From the NCBI RefSeq assembly GCF_003012795.1, contig NZ_PXYH01000001.1, positions 62,001 to 126,000 of the forward strand: a DNA stretch of 64,000 nucleotides, in the 5' to 3' direction. A program made the translations under genes and the position numbers. Shown here in pieces: positions 43,777 through 52,655 of this stretch (its first letter is position 1; each line of letters starts with the position of its first letter). Below the pieces are notes generated by a model. That model had not been told where the DNA came from, searched no databases, and saw nothing but the letters and a program-made list of their open reading frames with translations. This DNA is from Zobellella taiwanensis (GTDB lineage Bacteria > Pseudomonadota > Gammaproteobacteria > Enterobacterales > Aeromonadaceae).

Positions 43777-44853
43777 TTAGAAGTTGTATTGCAGACCCAG
43801 GGCGTACTGATCTTCGCCGTCTTTGGCTTCGTCAATAACGTACTCGGCATACATTTTGGTCTTGGCGTTGAAGGCATACTGGGCACCCAGTACATATTCT
43901 TCAACCAATACGCGAGGACCAACGATGTTGGCATCGGCTTTCTTGAAGTTAAACGCAGCGCGAACAGTCCAGGCGTCTACATTGTAAGAGCCGTAGGCTT
44001 CCCAGAAGTCGGCATCAACGGTATTGCTTTGCTCGGACTGACCGTAAACAACGGCGCCGTAGAAGCCATCCAGAGCGTAGTTAACACCCAGGCCCCACTT
44101 GTCCAGCTCTTGATCTTTTACGTTCAGAGCAGGGTTGCCATCAAAGTTTACGCGCTCGTAGGCGGCAACCACACCGGCATCACCGGGGCCGGCGGCAAAG
44201 TTATAGCCTGCAGACAGGGCATATTGGTTCTTTTGTTTCAGGTCAGCTGCGCCATCAACAACAACCGGTACAGTCAGGCCATCGAGGTCCGGGTCAAATT
44301 CGCCCAGGTCAACGTCAACAGTACGGCTGCCAAAGCTATCATTGCGATTGGCGTCACCAAAAGCATAACCAGCACGCAGGTCAAAACCATTGGCGGCATA
44401 GGCTACACGGATCTGGTCATCGGGACGCCAGTTGTGGTCATAAGCGGCGGCGCCAAAGGCGTTGAACTGGTCGGTATAGTCGGACAGCTGGGCGAACGGA
44501 GTTTCGCTCTTACCGAAGGTCAGTTCGGTGGTGTCCTGGAAACGGAAGCCCAGGTAGGCGTAACGCGCGTCGATGCTGTCGGAACCGGTGGCGTTGTCGC
44601 TTTCGGCAGTCACCTGCCACTCCAGCTTACCGATCAGGTCCACGTCCTGGTTCAGGTTGTACTTGGCGTTGATACCCAGACGGGCTTCGCCTTCACCACC
44701 GAACTTTTCGTCGGACTTGCGGATTTCACCAGCTTCGTACTGGATACGGCCGTATACGTCTACAGCGGAGCTGTCGTCGGAATATACGGTCACGGCGCTG
44801 GCAGAAGTTGCAAACAGCGCAGGGATGGTCAGTGCAAGAATAGTCTTTTTCAT
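43777..44853 (-). CDS. general porin (gammaproteobacterial OmpC/OmpU type)
   Basis: Outer-membrane trimeric porin for small hydrophilic solutes. 358 residues; the signal peptide MKKTILALTIPALFATSASA is followed by VTVYSDDSSAVDVYGRIQYEAG. LGFRFQDTTELTFGKSETPF is the porin L2-L3 region, and the C-terminus ends YALGLQYNF, with the final Phe needed for assembly. Codon use is biased as in highly expressed genes. Confidence 0.93.
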   Translation of the reverse strand: MKKTILALTIPALFATSASAVTVYSDDSSAVDVYGRIQYEAGEIRKSDEKFGGEGEARLGINAKYNLNQDVDLIGKLEWQVTAESDNATGSDSIDARYAYLGFRFQDTTELTFGKSETPFAQLSDYTDQFNAFGAAAYDHNWRPDDQIRVAYAANGFDLRAGYAFGDANRNDSFGSRTVDVDLGEFDPDLDGLTVPVVVDGAADLKQKNQYALSAGYNFAAGPGDAGVVAAYERVNFDGNPALNVKDQELDKWGLGVNYALDGFYGAVVYGQSEQSNTVDADFWEAYGSYNVDAWTVRAAFNFKKADANIVGPRVLVEEYVLGAQYAFNAKTKMYAEYVIDEAKDGEDQYALGLQYNF

Positions 44854-45113
44854 GATTTTAGATGCCTACTGTAATTAAACACTAAGTCCTTGTTATTCCC
44901 TGTGTTAGCAACGCTTAACGTTACTATGGGCAGCAGCCTATCACCGGTTTTTTGAGCTTGCAACAAAATAGCGGGAACTTTTTGTGACAGTGACGTTCAT
45001 AGTTGGCGCAAATGTGACTTTGCCCGCCTTTCTTCCTCCTGGGCCTTGCGCCTGACACAAAATCGGCTAGCGGTTATACTTCCCGCCGGATTTTATCGCG
45101 AGCGGCCCGCTAT

Positions 45114-47186
45114 ATGACCTCCCCTTCTTCTGTTTACGGCGATCAGGTACGCGCCAACTACCGTCGCCTGAGCCAGGCCATTCCCGGTTTTCGGCCCCGG
45201 CGGGAGCAAAACTTTTTGGTGGCCGAAATCGGCAAGGTGCTGCTCGGGCGCCATGATCCCGGCCGCCGTATCCTGGTGGCGGAAGCGGGCACCGGCATCG
45301 GCAAATCCCTGGCCTACCTGCAGGCCGCCATTCCCTGGGCCCGGCTCAACCACAAAACCCTGGTTATTTCCACCGCCACCCTGGCCCTGCAGGAACAGCT
45401 GGTGGGCAAGGATCTGCCCCTGTTCCAGCCCCATTGCCAGCCGCCCTTTCACTTTGTGCTGGCCAAGGGCCGGGCCCGCTATTGCTGTGCCCACCGGCTG
45501 CAGGCGCTGGCCGAAGGCCAGGGGCAACTGGGCCTGTTCGAGGCCGCCGGCGAACTGACCCCGGCACAACAGGCCCAGGTGGCCGAACTGTGGCAGGCCC
45601 TGGCCGGCCAGCGCTGGGCCGGCGACCGGGACAGCTGGCCCGCCCCCATCGACGACGGCCTCTGGCAGCAGCTGCAAACCGAGCGGCACAGCTGCCAGCC
45701 CCAGCTCGGCCATGGCCATTGTCCTTTTCACCGGGCCCGGGCCGAGCTGGAGCGGGCCGACGTGATCGTGGCCAACCACGCCCTGCTGCTGGCCGACCTG
45801 GCCATGGGCGGCGGCGTGATTTTGCCGGAGCCGGAACAGTGCCTCTATGTGCTGGACGAAGCCCACCACCTGCCCCACATCGCCCGGGACCAGGGCTCGG
45901 CCCGGCTGGCGCTCGGCCAGGGCCGGCGCGCCCTGGAGCAGTTCAACAAGCAATTGCCCGCTCTGGCTGCCCTGCTGGACGAAGAAGGCCGCCGCGCCCT
46001 CGATCTGCTGCAGCAGGCCCTGCAGCAGCTGATTCCCTCCCTCAACCGGCTTTACCAGGCACTGCAGGGCGAAGTGCGCCAGGGCCGGCTGACGCCCGAC
46101 GAACAGGGCTGCCTGCGCTTTGCCGCCGGTGAACTGCCCCCGCTGCTGGAGCAGGGGCTGGGCACAATAAAAGAAGAACAAAAAACCCTGCGCCGGGCCC
46201 TGGATCGGCTGCAGGGACAACTGGCGGAAGGGCTCAAGCGCCAGCCCGGCAACGGCGCCCTGGCCAGCGCCATGGCGGCGGTGGGCTTGCAGCAGTTGCA
46301 CGGCGAACAGGCCGCCGCCCTGTGCGAGCTGATGCAAAAACCCGCCGGCCCCCGGCACACCCCGCCGGCGCGCTGGCTGGAATGCCAGCGCCAGGACATC
46401 ATCCTGTGCGCCACCCCGCTGGCGGTGGGGCATTTGCTGGAACAATGGTGCTGGTCGCGGGCGGCGGCGGTGATCATGGTGTCGGCCACCTTTACCGCCC
46501 TTAACGACTTTGGCTACTTTCGCCGGGCGGTGGGGTTGCGGGCGGATGACGGCAGCCACTACCTGCGGCTGAACTCCCCCTTCGACTATGGCCGCTCGCA
46601 CCTGATTATCCCGCCCCTGGCCGGCGAGCCCACGGATCCCGGTTTTGATGATCTGCTGGCCGAAGAAATTCCCCGCTGGCTCGAGGGACAGGCCGCCAGC
46701 CTGGTGCTGTTTTCGTCCTACCGGCAAATGAACCAGGTGGCCGAGGCCCTGCGCCGCCGGGGGCTGTCACTGCTGGTGCAGGGAGAAGCCGGCCGCCAGG
46801 CGCTGCTGACACTGCACCGGATGAAGTGCGACGGCGGCCAGCCCAGTGTCTTGTTCGGCACCGGCAGCTTTGCCGAAGGGCTGGATTTGCCCGGCCACTA
46901 CCTCACCAACCTGATTATCACCAAGCTGCCCTTCGCGGTGCCCACCTCGCCGGTGGAAGAAGCCATGGCCGAATGGATAACCTTGTGCGGCGGCAACCCC
47001 TTTATGCAGCTGACGGTGCCGGAAGCCTCGCGCAAACTGGTGCAGGCCTGCGGCCGGCTGCTGCGCACCGAAACCGACCAGGGCCGCATTGTCCTGCTCG
47101 ATCGCCGGCTGCTCACCCGCCGCTACGGCCGGGCGCTGCTCGACGCCCTGCCGCCGTTTCACCGGCAAACCGGCCGGCCCGGCTAG
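45114..47186 (+). CDS. dinG: ATP-dependent DNA helicase DinG
   Basis: XPD-like 5'-3' helicase that resolves R-loops and D-loops. 690 residues. Walker A is AEAGTGIGKSLAYL at about 60-73, the 4Fe-4S cysteines are RYCCAH near 122 and CQPQLGHGHC near 193-202, the DEAH box is YVLDEAHHLPH near 245-255, and helicase motifs VQACGRLLRTETDQGRI lie near 640. Its E. coli namesake is SOS-induced, but I see no CTG-N10-CAG box in the 200 bases upstream. Confidence 0.94.
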   Translation: MTSPSSVYGDQVRANYRRLSQAIPGFRPRREQNFLVAEIGKVLLGRHDPGRRILVAEAGTGIGKSLAYLQAAIPWARLNHKTLVISTATLALQEQLVGKDLPLFQPHCQPPFHFVLAKGRARYCCAHRLQALAEGQGQLGLFEAAGELTPAQQAQVAELWQALAGQRWAGDRDSWPAPIDDGLWQQLQTERHSCQPQLGHGHCPFHRARAELERADVIVANHALLLADLAMGGGVILPEPEQCLYVLDEAHHLPHIARDQGSARLALGQGRRALEQFNKQLPALAALLDEEGRRALDLLQQALQQLIPSLNRLYQALQGEVRQGRLTPDEQGCLRFAAGELPPLLEQGLGTIKEEQKTLRRALDRLQGQLAEGLKRQPGNGALASAMAAVGLQQLHGEQAAALCELMQKPAGPRHTPPARWLECQRQDIILCATPLAVGHLLEQWCWSRAAAVIMVSATFTALNDFGYFRRAVGLRADDGSHYLRLNSPFDYGRSHLIIPPLAGEPTDPGFDDLLAEEIPRWLEGQAASLVLFSSYRQMNQVAEALRRRGLSLLVQGEAGRQALLTLHRMKCDGGQPSVLFGTGSFAEGLDLPGHYLTNLIITKLPFAVPTSPVEEAMAEWITLCGGNPFMQLTVPEASRKLVQACGRLLRTETDQGRIVLLDRRLLTRRYGRALLDALPPFHRQTGRPG

Positions 47187-47316
47187 CCGGGCCGGCCAGG
47201 GCCCGTGGCGATTGCGCTTGGCGCCAATAATTGCCACAATCCTGCGGTTAACTTGGCATTGGCCTCAATTACTTAGCAGCCCGTTTCGGGAAATAACCAT
47301 GGCTCAGGAGCCCTCT

Positions 47317-47949
47317 ATGAAAATGCGTGTTACCCTCGCCGCCCTGGCAGTGGCCGGTTTGTCCTTTGGCGCCGGCGCCGCCACCTTTGAAGCCCAGCAG
47401 CCTTACCAAATTTTACTGGTCGACGGTGAGAAAACCGATCACAGTGTCATGCGTTCCGTTCATGCCGTCGATATCAGCGGAGGCAAGCACCAATTCGCGC
47501 TGAGCTTTAGCAAGGATTTTTCAACCAAAAACCAAATCCGTGTTATGCACGGTGACCCTGTGATTATCGAAGTCGATGCGCCGGCCGATGCCGACCTGAC
47601 CATCAGCTACAAAGAGCCGATCAACCATCAGGCCGCTCGCCAGTTTCTACAAAACCAGGCAGAAGAAATTACCGTCATCGACAAGCGGACCGGCCAGCCG
47701 GTTGAAGCCAATATCTTCACTGTCTATCGTCCGGCTGGAGTCGATACCGCCCGCGGCATCCAGGAACACCTGAAGGAAACCCGCCAGGCCTTTAACGGCC
47801 GCACCGAAGCCGCCGTGGCCGCCGCCCAGGCCAAGTTTGGCGATGCCGCCGTCAACGCCGACAGCCTGGAAATGCTGCAACACTGGTGGAACGAAGCCGA
47901 CGCCGACACCCGCCGCGCCTTCCAAATCTGGATGATCCAACAGCAATAA
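47317..47949 (+). CDS. YccT-like protein (DUF2057), periplasmic
   Basis: A 210-residue exported protein; the signal ends at GAGAATFE. PYQILLVDGEKTDHSVMRS, GKHQFALSFSKDF and NQIRVMHGDPVIIEVDAPAD follow the DUF2057 pattern of E. coli YccT (CsgI). CsgI inhibits curli subunit assembly; that role here is inference. AGGAG lies seven bases before the ATG at 47317, better than the ATG at 47299. Confidence 0.83.
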   Translation: MKMRVTLAALAVAGLSFGAGAATFEAQQPYQILLVDGEKTDHSVMRSVHAVDISGGKHQFALSFSKDFSTKNQIRVMHGDPVIIEVDAPADADLTISYKEPINHQAARQFLQNQAEEITVIDKRTGQPVEANIFTVYRPAGVDTARGIQEHLKETRQAFNGRTEAAVAAAQAKFGDAAVNADSLEMLQHWWNEADADTRRAFQIWMIQQQ

Positions 47950-47959
47950 CCCACCCACC

Positions 47960-48006
47960 TAAAAAGGGGTCGGAGTCAATTTTAAATTGACTCCGACCCC
48001 TTTTTG
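47960..48006. repeat. REP pair (REPIN-like), full inverted form
   Basis: AAAAAGGGGTCGGAGTCAAT, a short centre and ATTGACTCCGACCCCTTTTT form a nearly perfect inverted repeat between the YccT-like and DUF924 genes. It could also stop transcription. Confidence 0.93.
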
Positions 48007-48011
48007 TTGGC

Positions 48012-48548
48012 TCAGAAGCGGGAGCCGGGCTCGGTCAGAAAACCTAGCTCTTCCTCGGTTGATTCACGGCCCAGAATGGCGTTGCGGTGCGGATAACGCC
48101 CAAAACGCGCGATGATCTCCCGGTGGCGAATTTCATAATCCAGGTTATCCGCCAGCCCGAGGTTTTGAAACAGGGCCAGCGCGGTGTCGTGGATTTTCAA
48201 CGACTCGCTGTGCATAAAAGGCATATATAAGAAGAGTTTTTCCTCCCGGTTGAGATCCCGTTCGGCGCCGCTGCTAATGGCCTCCTGTGCCAGTGCCAGC
48301 GCCATGCCGTCGTGGGCGAAGGCGGCGGGCGTATCCCGGTAGAGGTTGCGGGAAAACTGATCGAGCAAAATAATTTCGGCCAGCCGCCCGCGGGCCCTAA
48401 CCCGCCATTCGAACAGCTCGCCCAGGCAGGCGCGGCGATGCCAGTCGCCAAAGCGCCGGGCAATGGTGTCGTCCAGCGCCGGATCCTTGGCCCACCACTG
48501 GGCCGGCCTGAGTTCCTCAAACCAAAACTTCAACACAGACTGATACAT
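48012..48548 (-). CDS. DUF924 family protein
   Basis: A 178-residue helical protein: VLKFWFEELRPAQWWAKDPALDDTIARRFG at about 5-34, IILLDQFSRNLYRDTPAAFAHD at about 59-80 and LFLYMPFMHSESL near 105. This is the DUF924 pattern, a TPR-like fold of unknown function. It ends six bases from the REP pair. Confidence 0.9.
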   Translation of the reverse strand: MYQSVLKFWFEELRPAQWWAKDPALDDTIARRFGDWHRRACLGELFEWRVRARGRLAEIILLDQFSRNLYRDTPAAFAHDGMALALAQEAISSGAERDLNREEKLFLYMPFMHSESLKIHDTALALFQNLGLADNLDYEIRHREIIARFGRYPHRNAILGRESTEEELGFLTEPGSRF

Positions 48549-48561
48549 CGCCTCTCCTTAT

Positions 48562-48586
48562 AAAATGGGGTCGGAGTCATTTTTTC
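48562..48586. repeat. REP half-site overlapping the RAYT stop codon
   Basis: AAAATGGGGTCGGAGTCATT. The RAYT gene's TGA is the TCA of this REP read on the other strand. Confidence 0.9.
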
Positions 48587-49269
48587 GGTTTTGCCGGCCT
48601 GCCCTGGTGCAAATGCCCCAGGGGAAGGTGCGCGTTTTCTTGGAGATCCTGGCGAAATTGCGGGCTTCCCACCGGATAATTGTGGTTCAGGCCCATCCTG
48701 AAATCCGCCAGTTGTTCTTCCGGCACCGGCTGCTCGAACAACGACCGGTAGGCCTGCTGCCGGGCGGCCGGCGTGTTGCCCAGCCTGAGGTAAACCTCGT
48801 GGGGAGTGAGGCAGGCCACGGGCTTGCCCCGGGCGTTGGCCTGATAACTCGACCAATGGTACTGCCCCGGCTGCTCGGCCATGCCCGCCCGCACCGGATT
48901 AAGCTCTATATAGCGCTGGCAATTAAGCAGATAGGGCTCGGTGTCTATCAGGCTGGCCTTGTGCCGTCCTTCCCACAAGGTTCCGGTCCGGCGATAACGC
49001 TGGTTAACGTAGCCCACATAGCTTCGCCCCAGGCACTGCATAACCCGCGATATCCCCTGCTCGCTGGCGGGCGTCATCAGCAAATGGACATGGTTGGTCA
49101 TCAGAACGTAGGCATGCAGGGCCACCTCGAAGCGTTCCAGCGCTTCGCCCAGCACCTTGATATAGAAACCGCGATCCTCATCGCAAAAGAAGCACGGCTG
49201 GCGATTATTGCCCCGCTGCACCACATGGCTGGGCACACCGGCAAGGTAACAGCGTTTTCTTCTCGGCAT
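48577..49269 (-). CDS. REP-associated tyrosine transposase (RAYT, Y1/TnpA-REP family)
   Basis: Single-copy relative of IS200/IS605 transposases thought to mobilise REP sequences. From ATG 49269 (MPRRKRCYLAGVPSHVVQRG) the product is 230 residues. The metal-binding HuH motif is LMTNHVHLLM at about 48-57. The tyrosine helix follows near 79-92 (CLGRSYVGYVNQRYRR), then GTLWEGRHKASLI and YIELNPVRAGM, which are diagnostic of the family. GGGGG precedes this start. REP copies lie at both ends of the gene, and the stop codon is inside one. It appears intact and active. Confidence 0.92.
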   Translation of the reverse strand: MPRRKRCYLAGVPSHVVQRGNNRQPCFFCDEDRGFYIKVLGEALERFEVALHAYVLMTNHVHLLMTPASEQGISRVMQCLGRSYVGYVNQRYRRTGTLWEGRHKASLIDTEPYLLNCQRYIELNPVRAGMAEQPGQYHWSSYQANARGKPVACLTPHEVYLRLGNTPAARQQAYRSLFEQPVPEEQLADFRMGLNHNYPVGSPQFRQDLQENAHLPLGHLHQGRPAKPKK

Positions 49270-49326
49270 GCCAACCCCCTTTGCCGCACACACTAATCAC
49301 CTTAGCAGCCGGCACCCAAAAGAGGC

Positions 49327-49373
49327 AAAAAAGGGGTCGGAGTCAATTAATAATTGACTCCGACCCCTTTTTA
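49327..49373. repeat. REP pair (REPIN-like) on the 5' side of RAYT
   Basis: AAAAAGGGGTCGGAGTCAAT, two A/T bases and ATTGACTCCGACCCCTTTTT, about 58 bases upstream of the RAYT start codon. Confidence 0.93.
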
Positions 49374-49379
49374 GGGGGG

Positions 49380-50747
49380 TTAGAATACCAGGTGGGCGAT
49401 GAGGGCGATTACCGGCAGGGTGACCAGGGTCCGCAACAGGAAAATCACAAACAGCTCAACGATGTTGACCGGTATTTTGCTGCCCAAGAGCAGGGCGCCC
49501 ACTTCCGACATATAAATCAGCTGGGTCACCGACAGGGCGGCAATCACGAAACGGGTCAGGTCGCTTTCGATGGAGGTGGCCAGGATCGCCGGAATGAACA
49601 TGTCGGCAAAGCCCACCACTATGGTCTCGGAGGCGGCGGCGGCTTCCGGGATTTGCAGCAGCTCCAGCAGCGGCACGAAAGGCAGGCCAAGCCAGGTGAA
49701 CAGCGGCGTGGTTTCGGCAATCACCAGCGCCAGGGTACCAAAGGCCATTACCACCGGCAGCACGCCAAACAGCATGTCCAGGGCATTGTGCACACCGGTT
49801 CTGGCCACCTGGCCCAGCCCCTGCACCTTGCCGGCCCGGGCCAGCGCCAGTTCAAAACCGTGGCCCAGGCGGGAATAGCCCGCGGGCGTGGTTTCGTCGT
49901 TGGCCGGACGCGGCTCGCCGTTGATAAAGGTGTCCTTTTTCCAGCACAGGGGCGGCAGGCGCGGCACCACTATGGCAGCCACTATGCCGGCCAGGCACAC
50001 CGCCAGGTAGAACTGCACAAACATGTGTTCCAGCTTGACCTGGGCCAGCACCACCAGGCTGAAGGTGATGGACACCGCCGAAAAGGTGGTGCCAATCACC
50101 GCCGCCTCGCGCTGGGTGTAGTAATGCCCTTCGTACTGCTTGCTGGTCAGCAATATGCCCACGCTGCCATCGCCCAGCCAGGAGGCCATGCAGTCCACCG
50201 CCGAGCGCCCCGGCAGGCGGAACACGGGCCGCATCAGGCCGGTGAGCAGGGTGCCCACAAACTCCAGCAGGCCAAAGTCCAGCAGCAGCGGCAACAGCAG
50301 GCCGGCGAAGATGAACACGGCAAACAGCACCGGCAGCAGGTCGTTCAGCACCAGGCCGCCGGTGTCGCCGCTATAGAGGATATCGGGGCCGCTTTGGGTG
50401 AATACCATCAGCACAAAGGCCGCACCCAGCACCCGGCTCAGCAGCCAGACCGGGCGCACATTGAACAGGGTGTTCAAAAAGGGGCTGCGCATAATGGCGG
50501 CCGGGCGGAACAGACTCACCAGCAGGGAGATCAACGCCGAGGCGGTGATCAGCACCGTCACTATGGTGGTCAGCCAGCCTTCCAGGGCGGCCTGCAGTGC
50601 CTTGGCCAGCACCGCAATCAGTATGGTGAGGTCGCCGTTGTAACTGACCGGGGTCATAAACAGCAAAATACCCGCCAGCGAGGGCAGCAGGAACATCAGC
50701 AGGTTTCGCTTGCTTGCCGCAGCCTGCCCCGTCAACGTCTTTTCCAT
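49380..50747 (-). CDS. YjiH family membrane protein (nucleoside-recognition/Gate domain)
   Basis: A 455-residue protein with about 10 helices. SGDTGGLVLNDLLPVLFAVFIF, GRSAVDCMASWLGDGSVGILLTSKQYEGHYYTQREAAVIGTTFSAVS at about 185-232 and the C-terminal AASETIVVGFADMFIPAIL repeat are Gate-domain features of YjiH-like transporters. AAGGAAGGAG precedes the ATG at 50747. The substrate is unknown. Confidence 0.85.
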   Translation of the reverse strand: MEKTLTGQAAASKRNLLMFLLPSLAGILLFMTPVSYNGDLTILIAVLAKALQAALEGWLTTIVTVLITASALISLLVSLFRPAAIMRSPFLNTLFNVRPVWLLSRVLGAAFVLMVFTQSGPDILYSGDTGGLVLNDLLPVLFAVFIFAGLLLPLLLDFGLLEFVGTLLTGLMRPVFRLPGRSAVDCMASWLGDGSVGILLTSKQYEGHYYTQREAAVIGTTFSAVSITFSLVVLAQVKLEHMFVQFYLAVCLAGIVAAIVVPRLPPLCWKKDTFINGEPRPANDETTPAGYSRLGHGFELALARAGKVQGLGQVARTGVHNALDMLFGVLPVVMAFGTLALVIAETTPLFTWLGLPFVPLLELLQIPEAAAASETIVVGFADMFIPAILATSIESDLTRFVIAALSVTQLIYMSEVGALLLGSKIPVNIVELFVIFLLRTLVTLPVIALIAHLVF

Positions 50748-51047
50748 GGTTACTCCTTCCTTACCGGGCAAGCGCACCCGACTCGGCTAAAAAACAACGA
50801 TTACTGCAAAATTATGCATGCCAGGCCGAAACACCAACATAAAACGCACCCCTGGGTGCATAACACACCGGTAAAACCAGGCCCTTGTGAATAGTTATTT
50901 TATAGCCAAATATATTTAATAAAAAGAAATAATCAAAACATAACCCCACAAAAAATATCTTTGTTAGATATTTGTTCTGATTTGTTAACATCGAGCGGGA
51001 GTATAAGGATTTTATGCCCCGCTGAAAACCGGCAGAGCGCACAAAAC
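50748..51047. other. AT-rich intergenic region upstream of YjiH gene
   Basis: Probably the promoter region of the YjiH gene; 50880-51000 is clearly AT-rich. An ATCTTTG...TTAGAT-type dyad (AATATCTTTGTTAGATATT at 50954-50972) could be an operator. No gene is seen. Confidence 0.4.
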
Positions 51048-51072
51048 GAAAAAAGGCTGCCGGGGCAGCCTT
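51048..51072 (-). terminator. rho-independent terminator of tpm
   Basis: On the minus strand AAGGCTGC-CCCG-GCAGCCTT is followed by TTTTCG, 34 bases after the tpm stop. Confidence 0.9.
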
Positions 51073-51106
51073 CGAAGAACAAGATAAAGCGGAAAACGCC
51101 GCCCAA

Positions 51107-51760
51107 TCAGCGGCGCCTGAGCGCAAAGCAGAGCTCGTTAAAAAAGGTACGCTCGCCGGACGCCACCCTGGGGTTGCCCTGCCCTTCCTCCAGCCGCCCG
51201 AGCAGGCGGACACTGAACTGCTCGCCAAACAGCCGGTGCACTTCCTCCTCGGGCACCGCGAACGGCGGCGACTGCTGCTGTATTGGCGCATAGTCCACCG
51301 TGACCAGCAGCATCATCGCCCCCGGATTGAGCAGGCGCGCCAGCAAGGCCGCATAGAGCGGGCGCATCGGCGCCGGCAGGGCAATCAGCGCCGCCCTGTC
51401 GTAGGCGGCGTCAAAACGCCGGCCCAGGGTGTCGGCGGCAAAAAAATCCCCTTCATACAGGCTGAAACCGCCGTGCTGCCAGCACTGGTAATGGGTCAGC
51501 CGGCGGGGCTCGGGCACTATCTCCGCCTCCTCAAAAAAGCTGCGCACCGCCAGCGGCGACAGCTCAAAGCCGGCAATGGCGTGGCCCTGCTCCGCCAGCC
51601 AGTGCATGTCCCTGCTTTTGCCGCACAGGGGCACCAGCACCTCGGTGCGCTCGTTTACTCCCAGGGTATGCCAAAACTGGCGCAGGTGGCCGTTAACACT
51701 CGGCTGATGAAACCCGATGCGGGACGATTGCCAGCGCTGATGCCAGAATTCCGCTTCCAT
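51107..51760 (-). CDS. tpm: thiopurine S-methyltransferase
   Basis: SAM-dependent methyltransferase, known in bacteria also for tellurite and selenium methylation. 217 residues: MEAEFWHQRWQSSRIGFHQP is the family N-terminus, VLVPLCGKSRDMHWLAEQGH at about 42-61 the SAM loop and FDAAYDRAALIALPAPMR the post-I motif. GGGAG lies six to seven bases before the ATG at 51760. Confidence 0.93.
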   Translation of the reverse strand: MEAEFWHQRWQSSRIGFHQPSVNGHLRQFWHTLGVNERTEVLVPLCGKSRDMHWLAEQGHAIAGFELSPLAVRSFFEEAEIVPEPRRLTHYQCWQHGGFSLYEGDFFAADTLGRRFDAAYDRAALIALPAPMRPLYAALLARLLNPGAMMLLVTVDYAPIQQQSPPFAVPEEEVHRLFGEQFSVRLLGRLEEGQGNPRVASGERTFFNELCFALRRR

Positions 51761-51816
51761 AATCACTCCCAAAACCAGCTAACGGGGCTCGATTGTAGCG
51801 GGCCCCGGGCGGTATG

Positions 51817-52011
51817 TCAGGCGGCTTTGAACTGGTTGCTGTGGGGGTCGTAACGGTAGCCGATTTGCGCCAGCCGCGCGCCCAGCCAGCCGCCGTCCAG
51901 CTCATACAGGGCCAGCAGGGCCTCCAGGCTGTCGCATTCCAGGCGCAGCTTTTCGTTTACGATGCTCAGCACCATATGGCTGTCCATCCGTTCAAGTTGG
52001 GTCTTGTTCAT
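51817..52011 (-). CDS. DUF4250 domain protein
   Basis: A 64-residue protein: DSHMVLSIVNEKLRLECDSLEALLALYELD at about 10-39, then RLAQIGYRYDPHSNQF. Typical DUF4250 size and pattern; function is unknown. Its start lies 66 bases from the nearer LexA box of the divergent SulA-like gene, so co-regulation is possible. Confidence 0.88.
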   Translation of the reverse strand: MNKTQLERMDSHMVLSIVNEKLRLECDSLEALLALYELDGGWLGARLAQIGYRYDPHSNQFKAA

Positions 52012-52076
52012 GGTTCTCTCCTGCGGGGTTTTTGCTCAGTATAGTTGGTGCCATGCGGAACACACAGGCACAAATA

Positions 52077-52142
52077 CTGTAATTTTAAACAGTATTTTTC
52101 TTGACCCTTGGCCACCTTGGAGACTACTGTATTTATAAACAG
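52077..52142 (+). promoter_or_regulatory. SOS promoter with two LexA boxes
   Basis: TACTGTAATTTTAAACAGTA and TACTGTATTTATAAACAGTA have CTG-N10-CAG cores at 52077-52092 and 52127-52142, exactly 50 bases apart. TTGACC at 52101-52106 and TACTGT at 52125-52130 form a promoter whose -10 lies in the second box. Confidence 0.95.
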
Positions 52143-52165
52143 TAAACGAACAACAAGGACTGCAT

Positions 52166-52579
52166 ATGGCGACCATCCTGTTTACTCGCGAACCGGTTTT
52201 TCCCTCTGCCGGCCGGGCACCGGCCTCCCTTGCCGCCGCGCCTGCCGGCCTTACGCCCGCCGGCTCGGGCAGTAGCCAGCAGGCCAGCCTGCTGGCCAGG
52301 CTGGCCGATATCAGCCGCAGCGATACGGGATGGATTCTGTTTGCCAACGCCCCCGCCCCCCTCTCCCGCCGGGCGCTGGTGGCCGCGGGCATCAATCCGG
52401 CGCGGGTCATGAACGCCGGCAAGGCCTCTCCCCGCCTGCTTGAGCAAGCCCTGGCCTCGCCCGCCATAGCGGCGCTGGTGTATTGGCCCGGGCACCCGCC
52501 CGCCGCCGGCCGGCAATGCCAGACAATACCCTTGCTGCTCGAAGGCCGGCACCCGGATGCCCTGCCGGCGCTGCACTAA
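52166..52579 (+). CDS. sulA: SulA-like SOS cell-division inhibitor
   Basis: A 137-residue protein. The segment GWILFANAPAPLSRRALVAAGINPARVMNAGKASPRLLEQALASPAIAALVYWP at about 55-108 follows the SulA/RecA-like fold: a strand, LSR, a helix with AAGI, and a second strand. SulA blocks FtsZ during SOS. Two perfect LexA boxes upstream strongly support the role. AAGGA precedes the ATG. The N-terminal 45 residues are low-complexity and Ala/Pro-rich. The name rests on partial similarity plus regulation. Confidence 0.75.
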   Translation: MATILFTREPVFPSAGRAPASLAAAPAGLTPAGSGSSQQASLLARLADISRSDTGWILFANAPAPLSRRALVAAGINPARVMNAGKASPRLLEQALASPAIAALVYWPGHPPAAGRQCQTIPLLLEGRHPDALPALH

Positions 52580-52607
52580 GCACCAGGCCGGGCCCGGGGT
52601 ACAAAAA

Positions 52608-52637
52608 AGGCCGCCGTCCTGCAGGACGGCGGCCTTG
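52608..52637 (-). terminator. rho-independent terminator of hemH
   Basis: AAGGCCGCCGTCC-TGCA-GGACGGCGGCCTT followed by TTTTG on the minus strand, 19 bases beyond the hemH stop. Confidence 0.94.
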
Positions 52638-52655
52638 CGGGCAACCCCTTAAGCC

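Noticed and set aside
44985..45010. CRP-like TGTGA ... TCATA upstream of the porin
   Set aside because: Half-site spacing is eight rather than six, and the second half is imperfect.
45014..45113. LexA box upstream of dinG
   Set aside because: dinG is SOS-regulated in E. coli, but no CTG-N10-CAG motif was found here.
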